Source: Spirochaetaceae bacterium (GTDB lineage Bacteria > Spirochaetota > Spirochaetia > Treponematales > Breznakiellaceae). Taken from it: a stretch of DNA of 15,080 nucleotides. Positions 1-5,882 of the stretch are shown in pieces. The notes under the pieces were generated by a model. The model searched no databases, had not been told where the DNA came from, and saw only the letters and a program-made list of their open reading frames with translations. The position numbers and the translations under genes are program-made. The DNA is taken from positions 1-15,080 of the forward strand of contig JAIRYB010000204.1 in the NCBI GenBank assembly GCA_031267955.1. The letters run 5' to 3'. Position 1 is the first letter of the stretch. Every line of letters starts with the position of its first letter.

Positions 1-1959
1 AAAAATTCGCCCCTCGAAGTTGTCGGCTGGGACGAGGCTATCGGCTTTGTGGCGGACAATTTTAAAAAGATAAAAGAAAAGTGGGGGCCGGGCGCGTTCC
101 TGGCCGCCGCCTCCGCGCGGGGGCCGGGCAACGAAGCGGGATATATAACCCAGAAGTTTGCCCGCGCGGTGATGGGAACGAACAATATCGACCACTGCGC
201 CCGTATCTGCCACGCGGCGTCCGTTGCCGGCTCGCGGCAGACTATAGGCGAAGGCGCGATGTCGCTTTCCATCCCCGAAATCGAGGACGCCGAGGTTATT
301 TTCAATATCGGCTACAACGCGGCTGCCTCCCACCCCATTGTCGCGCGGCGCATTGTCCGGGCAAAGGAGAAGGGCTGCTGCATTATCTGCGCCGACCCGC
401 GTATCACCGAAACCGCCCGTATCGCCGATCTGCACCTGCAGCTGAAGGGCGGCACCAATGTGGCGCTTGTAAACGCGCTCGCGAACGTGATCATCAGCGA
501 GGGCCTGGCGGACAGGGAATTTGTCAGGGAGCACACAAAGGGGTTTGACGAATTCTGGGCCGTTGTCAAGGATTACACGCCGGAATACGCGGCGGGCATC
601 ACAGGGCTTCAGGCAGAGGACATACGGTTTACCGCGCGGAAGTACGCGGGTTCCAAACATTCGGTGATCCTGTGGGGCATGGGCATAACGCAATTCTCGC
701 AGGGCGTCGAGGCGGTTAAGTGCCTATGCAGTATCGCGATGCTTACCGGCAACTTCGGGCATTATGCCTGCGGCACGGGCCCGGTGCGCGGCCAGAACAA
801 CGTGCAGGGTACCTGCGACATGGGCGATCTTCCCGATGTATATCCGGGCTACCAGAATGTCGGCGACCCTGAAACCAGGGCCAAGTTCGAGAAAGCCTGG
901 GGCGTGAAGCTCGACGACAAGCCGGGCATACAGCTTACCCGCGTGCCGGAATTTGTCCAGCACCAAAGCGACAGCGCGAAACGCCTCCACGCGTACTATA
1001 TTACGGGCGAAGATCCCGGCCAGTCGGACCCCGATCTTGAGGAAATGCGGGAGTCGCTTGCCATGCTGGATTTTGTCGTGGTGCAGGATATCTTCTGGAA
1101 TAAGACCTGCGAACACGCAGACGCGATACTGCCAGCTACCGCCTGGGGCGAGCATGAAGGGGTTTACACCAGTTCCGACCGCGGCTTCCAGCGCTTCCGC
1201 AAGGTCCTGGAGCCGGAGGGCAATGTCAAGACGGACTGGGAAATTACCTGCCTTATCGCGACGGCGATGGGCTACAAGATGCACTACAACAACACGGAAG
1301 AAATCTGGAACGAGATGATAGACCTCTGCCCGAAATTCAAGGGCGCGACCTACGAAAAGATAGAGCGGCAGGGCAGCGTGCAGTGGCCCTGCTGGGACAA
1401 GGGGCCGGAAGACAAGGGCACCATGTTCCTGCACGCGGGCGGCAAATTTGCCACGCCGGACGGCATCGGCATCCTGAAAACTTCGCCCTACCATCCGCCG
1501 TCCGAGGTCGAGAACGACGAATTCCCGCTGACTCTCTGCACGGTGCGCGAAGTCGGCCATTATTCGGTACGCACAATGACGGGCAACTGCCGCCTGCTCC
1601 GCAGCCTTGAGGACGAGCCGGGCTGGGTGGAACTGTCCCCCGGCCAGGCGGAACAGCTCGGCGTAAAAGAAGGCGACATTGTAAAGATCATTTCGAAACG
1701 CGGGTTTGCGTATACCCGCGCAAAACCGACCGCCCGTGTAAAGACCGGCGCCGTGTACATGACCTACCAGTGGTGGATAGGCGCCTGTAACGAATTGACA
1801 ATTTCGTCCCTTGATCCGGCAAGCCGGACGCCGGAGTACAAGTACTGCGCGGCCCGCATCGAAAAGATCCCCGACCAGAAATGGGCGGAAGAAGAGGTTA
1901 AACGGCGCTACGCGGACATACGGAAGCGTATGCACATAGAGGACGGGGAATCCGCATGA
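1..1959 (+). CDS. fdhF: Formate dehydrogenase catalytic subunit FdhF, cysteine type (5' end missing)
   Basis: Molybdopterin (bis-MGD) formate dehydrogenase that interconverts CO2 and formate, cytoplasmic, here as part of an HDCR-like complex. The frame is open from base 1, so the N-terminus is outside the window; the first in-frame start seen (GTG at 49) is internal. About 652 residues are visible against about 715 in E. coli FdhH, so roughly 70 residues, including the N-terminal [4Fe-4S] domain, are missing. The active-site segment reads HCARICHAASVAG, where E. coli FdhH has CARVUHGPSVAG, so the metal-ligating selenocysteine is replaced by Cys (TGC, 208-210), followed by the conserved His. 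Other family matches are GPVRGQNNVQGTCDMG (bases about 780-825) and near the C-terminus MTYQWWIGACNEL and TPEYKYCA. The stop overlaps the next start by ATGA. Treponema primitia is known to carry Sec and Cys paralogues; this would be the Cys form. Confidence 0.95.
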   Translation, partial: KNSPLEVVGWDEAIGFVADNFKKIKEKWGPGAFLAAASARGPGNEAGYITQKFARAVMGTNNIDHCARICHAASVAGSRQTIGEGAMSLSIPEIEDAEVIFNIGYNAAASHPIVARRIVRAKEKGCCIICADPRITETARIADLHLQLKGGTNVALVNALANVIISEGLADREFVREHTKGFDEFWAVVKDYTPEYAAGITGLQAEDIRFTARKYAGSKHSVILWGMGITQFSQGVEAVKCLCSIAMLTGNFGHYACGTGPVRGQNNVQGTCDMGDLPDVYPGYQNVGDPETRAKFEKAWGVKLDDKPGIQLTRVPEFVQHQSDSAKRLHAYYITGEDPGQSDPDLEEMRESLAMLDFVVVQDIFWNKTCEHADAILPATAWGEHEGVYTSSDRGFQRFRKVLEPEGNVKTDWEITCLIATAMGYKMHYNNTEEIWNEMIDLCPKFKGATYEKIERQGSVQWPCWDKGPEDKGTMFLHAGGKFATPDGIGILKTSPYHPPSEVENDEFPLTLCTVREVGHYSVRTMTGNCRLLRSLEDEPGWVELSPGQAEQLGVKEGDIVKIISKRGFAYTRAKPTARVKTGAVYMTYQWWIGACNELTISSLDPASRTPEYKYCAARIEKIPDQKWAEEEVKRRYADIRKRMHIEDGESA

Positions 1960-2474
1960 ACCAGTTTGTAAAGGCAATCCCGCAGCGCTGTATCGGGTGC
2001 AGGACCTGCCTGGTCGCCTGCGTAGTAGCCCACGAGGGGAAGCGTATTTTCGAAATCGATCCTGACGGCTATAACTTTAATCCCAGGCTCTTTATGGTAA
2101 AGACGGCGCGGGTGAGCGCCCCGGTACACTGCCGCCACTGCGAAAACCCCGCCTGCAAAGCGTCGTGTACTTCGGGCGCAATCAGCATTGAGGAAAACAG
2201 AGTCGCAATTAACACGAAAAAGTGTATAGGCTGCAAAAACTGCGTTATCGCCTGCCCCTTTGGGGCGGTGGAGATCGTGGAGACCGGGGAATCGCTTCCC
2301 GACGGCACGCCCCGGAAAGCCGCCAGCAAATGCGATCTCTGCGCGGGCGTGTCGGACCGGCCTTCCTGCGTAAAGGTCTGCCCCACCGACGCGCTGGAAC
2401 TGGTTACCGGGGAAGACCTTGCCGGCAGCATCGCCCGGAAGCGCAGAAACGCTGTCGCGGCATCTTCGCTTTAG
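1956..2474 (+). CDS. hycB: HycB-like four-cluster [4Fe-4S] electron-transfer subunit (first copy)
   Basis: 172-residue polyferredoxin of the HycB/HydN/DmsB type, expected to wire electrons between the hydrogenase and formate dehydrogenase in the cytoplasm. All four Cys motifs are intact: C12-C15-C18-C22, C59-C62-C67-C71, C90-C93-C96-C100 (CIGCKNCVIACP) and C126-C129-C138-C142. That is 16 ligands for four [4Fe-4S] clusters. The ATG overlaps the fdhF stop (ATGA), implying translational coupling, with a purine-rich GAGGACGGGGA upstream. The C-terminus is a short basic Ala-rich tail (about residues 155-172). Adjacency to fdhF and hydA supports a role in an HDCR-like complex rather than as a free ferredoxin. 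The TAG stop at 2472-2474 is followed in the same frame by the next small gene. The symbol is given by family; which HDCR HycB paralogue it matches cannot be settled here. Confidence 0.93.
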   Translation: MNQFVKAIPQRCIGCRTCLVACVVAHEGKRIFEIDPDGYNFNPRLFMVKTARVSAPVHCRHCENPACKASCTSGAISIEENRVAINTKKCIGCKNCVIACPFGAVEIVETGESLPDGTPRKAASKCDLCAGVSDRPSCVKVCPTDALELVTGEDLAGSIARKRRNAVAASSL

Positions 2475-2510
2475 CGGGGCAGGCATGGCTTCCGCCGCCC
2501 TGCTATCGTT

Positions 2511-2843
2511 ATGAACGGTAACGCCGATCCGCTGCTTGTACGCTGTACGGCCTGCGTACAGACCCGCTGCCAGGTTTCCTGCGGCTGCGGGGCCATTGTG
2601 CCTGTCTGCGGCGACATCCTGGTGGAGACGCGGAAGTGCGCGGGCTGCGAAAGGCTCGGCGGGGGCAGCCTGCCCGGCTGTATCGCGTCCTGCCCTAACG
2701 CGGAGGAAAAGCGGATCGCCGGTAACGGGGACATAAAACAGAAACAGATAGAGGCCGTAACGGCGATGCCTTTATTGGAAAGTGCGGGTGTAATACCCAG
2801 GAACCCGCTCACCGGTTCGCGGGGGAGCTTTAGGGCGAGGTAG
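2511..2843 (+). CDS. 110-residue Cys-rich mini-ferredoxin, HycB-derived, function unknown
   Basis: I do not recognise a named family. The protein has ten Cys: C12, C15, C20, C24, C26, C33, C43, C46, C57, C61. The C12-C15-C20-C24 spacing (CxxCx4CxxxC) is identical to the second motif of the HycB next door. KCAGC at 42-46 with CIASCP at 57-62 matches the fourth-motif type (CxxCx8-11CxxxCP). It therefore looks like half of a HycB-type ferredoxin, able to hold about two [4Fe-4S] clusters, and an extra electron carrier or assembly partner of the neighbouring complex is a reasonable inference. The ATG at 2511 has no clear Shine-Dalgarno sequence. It lies in the same frame as hycB, 36 nt after that gene's stop, with no stop between, so translational coupling or rare readthrough is possible. 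Its last codons (about residues 87-110) are the first copy of a tandem duplication. It could also be a decaying hycB paralogue. Confidence 0.7.
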   Translation: MNGNADPLLVRCTACVQTRCQVSCGCGAIVPVCGDILVETRKCAGCERLGGGSLPGCIASCPNAEEKRIAGNGDIKQKQIEAVTAMPLLESAGVIPRNPLTGSRGSFRAR

Positions 2844-2910
2844 TTCATTGGATAGCGGGGGTGTAATACCCAGGAACCGTTTCGCGGGAGAGTATCAGGG
2901 CAAGGTAGTT
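2772..2910 (+). repeat. Imperfect tandem duplication with GGGTGTAATACCC core
   Basis: Two copies lie head to tail: about 2772-2845 and 2845-2910. Both begin with ATTGGA, share the exact 19-base core GGGTGTAATACCCAGGAAC (2786-2804 and 2859-2877), then TTCGCGGG, and end AGGTAGTT. Copy 2 lacks about 8 bases after the core. The core contains a small inverted repeat, GGGT-GTAAT-ACCC. Copy 1 encodes the C-terminus and stop of the mini-ferredoxin; copy 2 is non-coding and fills the gap before the second hycB. Confidence 0.85.
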
Positions 2911-2936
2911 TAGTTTATAGTAGTTTATGAGAGGAG
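2911..2936 (+). promoter_or_regulatory. Short TAGTTTAT repeat and strong ribosome binding site of the second hycB
   Basis: TAGTTTAT occurs twice in tandem (2911-2918, 2921-2928), forming the only AT-rich stretch in the operon. It is followed by GAGAGGAG (2929-2936), six bases before the ATG at 2943. This is a much better ribosome binding site than those of the overlapping genes. The AT-rich patch could host an internal promoter, but I see no convincing -35/-10 pair. Confidence 0.6.
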
Positions 2937-2942
2937 CACACA

Positions 2943-3521
2943 ATGAGTGAAGCGGGAACACGCTTTGTGCTGGCCGACAGCGGAAAGTGTATAGGCTGCC
3001 GGGCCTGCGAAACGGCCTGTTTCGCGGCCCATCAAAAAAGGAACGTCAGGACCGCGGGCGCGGTAATGTCGCATTTAATTCCGAATCTGTTTCTGGTGCG
3101 TACCGAAACAATCTCCATGCCTGTCCAGTGCCGCCACTGTGAGGACGCGCCCTGCCTCCAGTCCTGCCTTACCGGGGCGCTGGCCAGGCGGGACGGGGCC
3201 GTGCTGGTAAACCGGGCCAGGTGCATAGGCTGCAGGAACTGCGCCCTTGCCTGCCCCTTCGGCGCGATCTCAATCGCCCAGCAGGATATGCTGGCAGGGG
3301 GCGCGGCCCCGGTGTTCAAGTGCGACCTCTGTAACGGGACCGGGCGGGATTCGCCGGCCTGCGTGGAAACCTGCCCCTGCAAGGCGCTGCGCGTGGTGGA
3401 TACGGCCGCCGAAATTGCGGAAAAGAGGCGGCTTGCCGCGGAATCCATGGAGGCGCTCGCCTTAAGCGGGGCCGGGGCCTTTGTTCCGCCGCCCGATTCC
3501 TCAAACGCAAGGGGGAAATAA
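2943..3521 (+). CDS. hycB: HycB-like four-cluster [4Fe-4S] electron-transfer subunit (second copy)
   Basis: 192-residue HycB-type polyferredoxin, clearly paralogous to the 1956-2474 product. Four complete Cys motifs are C16-C19-C22-C26, C63-C66-C71-C75, C94-C97-C100-C104 (CIGCRNCALACP) and C127-C130-C140-C144, predicting four [4Fe-4S] clusters. It differs from the first copy in its longer C-terminal part. That part has an Ala/Glu/Arg-rich segment likely to be helical (about 154-176) and then a Pro/Ser-rich tail ending in GK. Known HDCR complexes contain two different HycB subunits that form the electron-conducting backbone, so the pair here fits that architecture. The start is ATG with GAGAGGAG six bases upstream. 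The stop overlaps hydA by one base (TAATG), which points to coupled expression with the hydrogenase. Confidence 0.93.
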   Translation: MSEAGTRFVLADSGKCIGCRACETACFAAHQKRNVRTAGAVMSHLIPNLFLVRTETISMPVQCRHCEDAPCLQSCLTGALARRDGAVLVNRARCIGCRNCALACPFGAISIAQQDMLAGGAAPVFKCDLCNGTGRDSPACVETCPCKALRVVDTAAEIAEKRRLAAESMEALALSGAGAFVPPPDSSNARGK

Positions 3522-4897
3522 TGCCTATCATCAATATAGACCCGGATATTTGTACCGGCTGCCAGGAATGTTCAAAGGTCTGCCCTGTATACGCGGTTGA
3601 GGGCATGGCCCGCGAAAAACAGCGGATCGCCGGCGAGCGCTGCGTGTTCTGCGGCCAGTGCGTACAGAAGTGCAAATCCTATGTTTCCGTCCTGGAAAAC
3701 GGGGTGGAATTTTACAACAGGAAGCGCGATGAAAGACAGCTTCCCGAAACAGTGACTGAACCGCTGTTCGCCGCCTACAATACAAGCCGCATTGCCGGCC
3801 TTATGGCCGCCCTGAAAGACCCTGCCAAATTTACCATTGTCCAGGCGGCCCCGGCGGTCCGGGCGGCCTTGGCGGAAGATTTCGGCCTTCCCTTCGGGAC
3901 TCTGTCCGCGGGAAGGCTGGCCGCCGCGCTGAGGCGGCTCGGGTTCGACAGGGTCTACGACACCAATTTTTCCGCCGACCTTACCATCATGGAAGAGGCG
4001 TCCGAACTGGTGGAGCGGGTTTCAAACAAGGGCGTGCTTCCCATGTTTACATCCTGCTGCCCGGCCTGGGTAAGGTACATGGAAAACAACTACGGCGATT
4101 ACACCAAACACCTTTCCACCTGCAAAAGCCCGCAGCAAATGGCCGGGGCTGTGTTTAAAACTTACGGGGCAAAGATCAACAAGGTGGACCCGGCCAAAAT
4201 CTACAGCGTTTCGGTCATGCCCTGCACCGCCAAAGCTTTTGAAGCTGACAGGGAGGAGATGAACGGCTCGGGCTGCCGCGACATCGACCTGGTGATTACC
4301 ACGCGGGAGCTTGCCTGGCTTGTCAGGAACGCCGGGGTTGATTTCGCCGGCCTCCCGGACGAAGGCTACGACGACCCCATGGGCGAGTACACCGGCGCCG
4401 GGGCCATCTTCGCCGTTACCGGCGGCGTAATGGAGGCGGCCATCAGGACAGGCTATACCCTTATCACCGGCAAAGAACTGGGCGAAGACGCGGTGGATAT
4501 TCTGCCGCTAAGGGGTACGGAAGGTTTCCGCACCGCCGAGATAAAGGCCGGGGACCTTATCCTTAAGGTAGGAATCGTAACGGGCCTTAAAAACGCGGAA
4601 CCCGTGCTCGAACAGCTCAAGGCCGGGACCCTGGACCTCCACTTTATCGAAGTAATGACCTGCCCCGAAGGCTGCGTTTCAGGAGGCGGGCAGCCAAAAC
4701 TCCTGGACAACAGCGATACTGCCGAAGCATACGCGGCCCGGCGCCGGGTTATCTTTGAACATGACAGGGCGCTTCCCAAGCGGAAATCCCACGAAAGCGG
4801 GGCCATCAAAAAAATCTACAGCGAATACCTGGAAAAGCCCAACAGCCATAGGGCCCACGAGCTTTTGCACACAAGCTACAGGGGGGCCCCGCATTAA
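3521..4897 (+). CDS. hydA: [FeFe]-hydrogenase, HydA2/HDCR type
   Basis: 458-residue cytoplasmic [FeFe]-hydrogenase catalysing H2 oxidation or evolution. The N-terminus holds two [4Fe-4S] motifs, CTGCQECSKVCP (11-22) and CVFCGQCVQKC (41-51). The three H-cluster signatures are all present: L1 TSCCPAW (177-183), L2 MPCTAKAFE (233-241) and L3 with TCPEGCVSGGGQP (380-392). C179 is the expected proton-relay Cys, and C180, C235, C381 and C385 the cluster ligands. There is no [2Fe-2S], NuoG-like or PAS domain, so it is a compact monomeric core as in HDCR HydA2, rather than a bifurcating or sensory enzyme. A GGGGG ribosome binding site lies five bases before the ATG. Placement after fdhF-hycB-hycB supports electron delivery to formate dehydrogenase. 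Maturation genes (hydE, hydF, hydG) are not in the window. Confidence 0.96.
   Translation: MPIINIDPDICTGCQECSKVCPVYAVEGMAREKQRIAGERCVFCGQCVQKCKSYVSVLENGVEFYNRKRDERQLPETVTEPLFAAYNTSRIAGLMAALKDPAKFTIVQAAPAVRAALAEDFGLPFGTLSAGRLAAALRRLGFDRVYDTNFSADLTIMEEASELVERVSNKGVLPMFTSCCPAWVRYMENNYGDYTKHLSTCKSPQQMAGAVFKTYGAKINKVDPAKIYSVSVMPCTAKAFEADREEMNGSGCRDIDLVITTRELAWLVRNAGVDFAGLPDEGYDDPMGEYTGAGAIFAVTGGVMEAAIRTGYTLITGKELGEDAVDILPLRGTEGFRTAEIKAGDLILKVGIVTGLKNAEPVLEQLKAGTLDLHFIEVMTCPEGCVSGGGQPKLLDNSDTAEAYAARRRVIFEHDRALPKRKSHESGAIKKIYSEYLEKPNSHRAHELLHTSYRGAPH
4880..4897 (+). promoter_or_regulatory. Ribosome binding site and ATT start overlapping hydA stop
   Basis: AGGGGGG, six bases, ATT, with ATT (4893-4895) sharing a base with the hydA stop TAA (4895-4897). 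This decides the mobA start and resembles the TAATG and ATGA coupled junctions elsewhere in the operon. Confidence 0.6.
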
Positions 4898-5483
4898 ACT
4901 CGCGGACAGCGCGCTGCTCCTGGCAGGAGGACAAAGTTCCAGAATGGGCTACGACAAGAAAAAACTGGAGCTTAAAGGCGAAAGCGTTTTTGGCCGCCTT
5001 TTGGCGGAACTCCGTTCCCTGTTCGGCGAAGTGCTGGTATCGTCAAACAACGAGGCGCAGGGCATCACTGTCCTCCGCGATGAAATAGGCGGCGGCCCCC
5101 TGGCGGGCATCTACCAGGGGCTGCGCCGCTGCTCAAGCGGATACCTTTACGTAACTGCCTGCGACATGCCCTTTATCAACAGGGAATACATTGCCTATAT
5201 GCGGGAAATTCTGGCGCAAGAAAGCTGCGACGCCTGCCTTGCCCGCCGCGAAGACGGCCGTTACGAGCCGTTCAACGCGTTCTATTCCGCGCGCTGCGAA
5301 GGGCCTGTAAAGGAGGCGCTGCTTAAGGGCGAGTACAGGATCAGCCTTGTCCTTGGCCGGCTCGATCTGCGCGTAATCAATGCGGAAACAGCGCGGCGCT
5401 TTAACGGCGAGGCGATGTTTTTCAACATCAACAGGGCGGAGGATCTTGAACGCGCCGAAAATTCAAGCTTTTTAAATATTTAA
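4893..5483 (+). CDS. mobA: Molybdenum cofactor guanylyltransferase MobA, probable ATT start
   Basis: 196-residue nucleotidyltransferase that joins GMP from GTP to molybdopterin, giving the guanine dinucleotide form used by formate dehydrogenase. The N-terminal nucleotide-binding motif is LLLAGGQSSRMGYDKKKLEL (8-27). GGGPLAGI lies at 66-73, the metal-binding Asp in CDMPF is D91, and the conserved end reads FFNINRAEDL. No ATG, GTG or TTG lies in frame between base 4761 and the LAGG motif. The in-frame ATGs at 4755 and 4761 would require more than 130 bases of overlap with hydA and add Thr/Ser/Pro-rich residues that are only hydA read in another frame. ATT at 4893 fits: it follows AGGGGGG (4880-4886) by six bases and shares one base with the hydA TAA. 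CTG at 4914 is a weaker alternative. Position as last gene of the operon makes functional sense for cofactor supply to FdhF. Confidence 0.92.
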   Translation: MKLADSALLLAGGQSSRMGYDKKKLELKGESVFGRLLAELRSLFGEVLVSSNNEAQGITVLRDEIGGGPLAGIYQGLRRCSSGYLYVTACDMPFINREYIAYMREILAQESCDACLARREDGRYEPFNAFYSARCEGPVKEALLKGEYRISLVLGRLDLRVINAETARRFNGEAMFFNINRAEDLERAENSSFLNI

Positions 5484-5687
5484 CCGTTTCATTACTTTTT
5501 GCAGAAACGGCGGCAGGAAAAACGACAGGGGCAGGGAAACAACAAACCCGACCCCCCAGCCCGCCAGCCATGCGTGTAGAAAAATATCGCCAAACCCCAC
5601 ATTAATGGCTGTCATAAAAAAAGCCATACACATGGACATTATAACCGACATAAAAAAACCGAAAAAAAGTATCTGCCTTATGCTCAT
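5472..5687 (-). CDS. Small two-helix membrane protein, DUF2798-like
   Basis: 71-residue hydrophobic protein with two predicted transmembrane helices (about 5-28 and 38-61). They are separated by a short polar loop with NVGFGDIF and an HAW motif, and the protein ends with a basic tail, QKVMKRLNI. The pattern MSxxMxxxMxxxNxGF...W...W...P, with conserved Asn-x-Gly and Trp residues, matches my memory of DUF2798 proteins. Function is unknown; an inner-membrane location is inferred. I chose the ATG at 5687 because GAGG lies seven bases upstream; a TTG directly before it (5690) has poorer spacing. Its 3' end overlaps mobA by 12 bases, tail to tail, so it is not part of the HDCR operon. The gene is more AT-rich than its neighbours. 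Confidence 0.75.
   Translation of the reverse strand: MSIRQILFFGFFMSVIMSMCMAFFMTAINVGFGDIFLHAWLAGWGVGFVVSLPLSFFLPPFLQKVMKRLNI
5484..5510. terminator. Inverted repeat between convergent mobA and DUF2798 genes
   Basis: CCGTTTC (5484-5490) and GAAACGG (5504-5510) are perfect complements around a 13-base loop. On the minus strand an AT-rich run follows. It sits right after the mobA stop and inside the last codons of the minus-strand gene, a plausible shared weak terminator. The large loop and lack of a U-run on the plus strand keep confidence low. Confidence 0.35.
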
Positions 5688-5828
5688 CAAAGGTGCCTCA
5701 TATTTCTACCATAGTGCCGGCCCGCCCGGAACTCAAGCCCGGATGCGCCTCTGCGCGCGGAACTGAGGCCGCAGGCCGAAGGAAACCCAAACAGCCGTAA
5801 AAAGCTTTCGCCCCGGCGTCCATCCGTC

Positions 5829-5869
5829 TTGGCGATAGTCTCCGATTATGATAGAATTGTTCCAAGGAG
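5829..5869 (+). promoter_or_regulatory. Candidate promoter and ribosome binding site of argG
   Basis: TTGGCG (5829-5834), 17 bases, then TAGAAT (5852-5857) resembles a sigma-70 promoter. AAGGAG follows at 5864-5869, 13 bases before the argG ATG. The predicted transcript would start almost at the ribosome binding site, which is tight, so the transcription start could lie further upstream. I see no ARG-box or T-box in 5691-5882. Confidence 0.3.
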
Positions 5870-5882
5870 TACAAAAAAATAC

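Noticed and set aside
724..1977. 417-residue minus-strand reading frame opposite fdhF
   Set aside because: It lies entirely antisense to well-conserved FdhF, has low-complexity composition typical of GC-rich shadow frames, and matches no family I know.
4755..4892. Upstream ATG extension of mobA into hydA
   Set aside because: The added residues are Thr/Ser/Pro-rich translation of the hydA 3' end in another frame and do not resemble MobA N-termini; the ATT with ribosome binding site at 4893 fits better.
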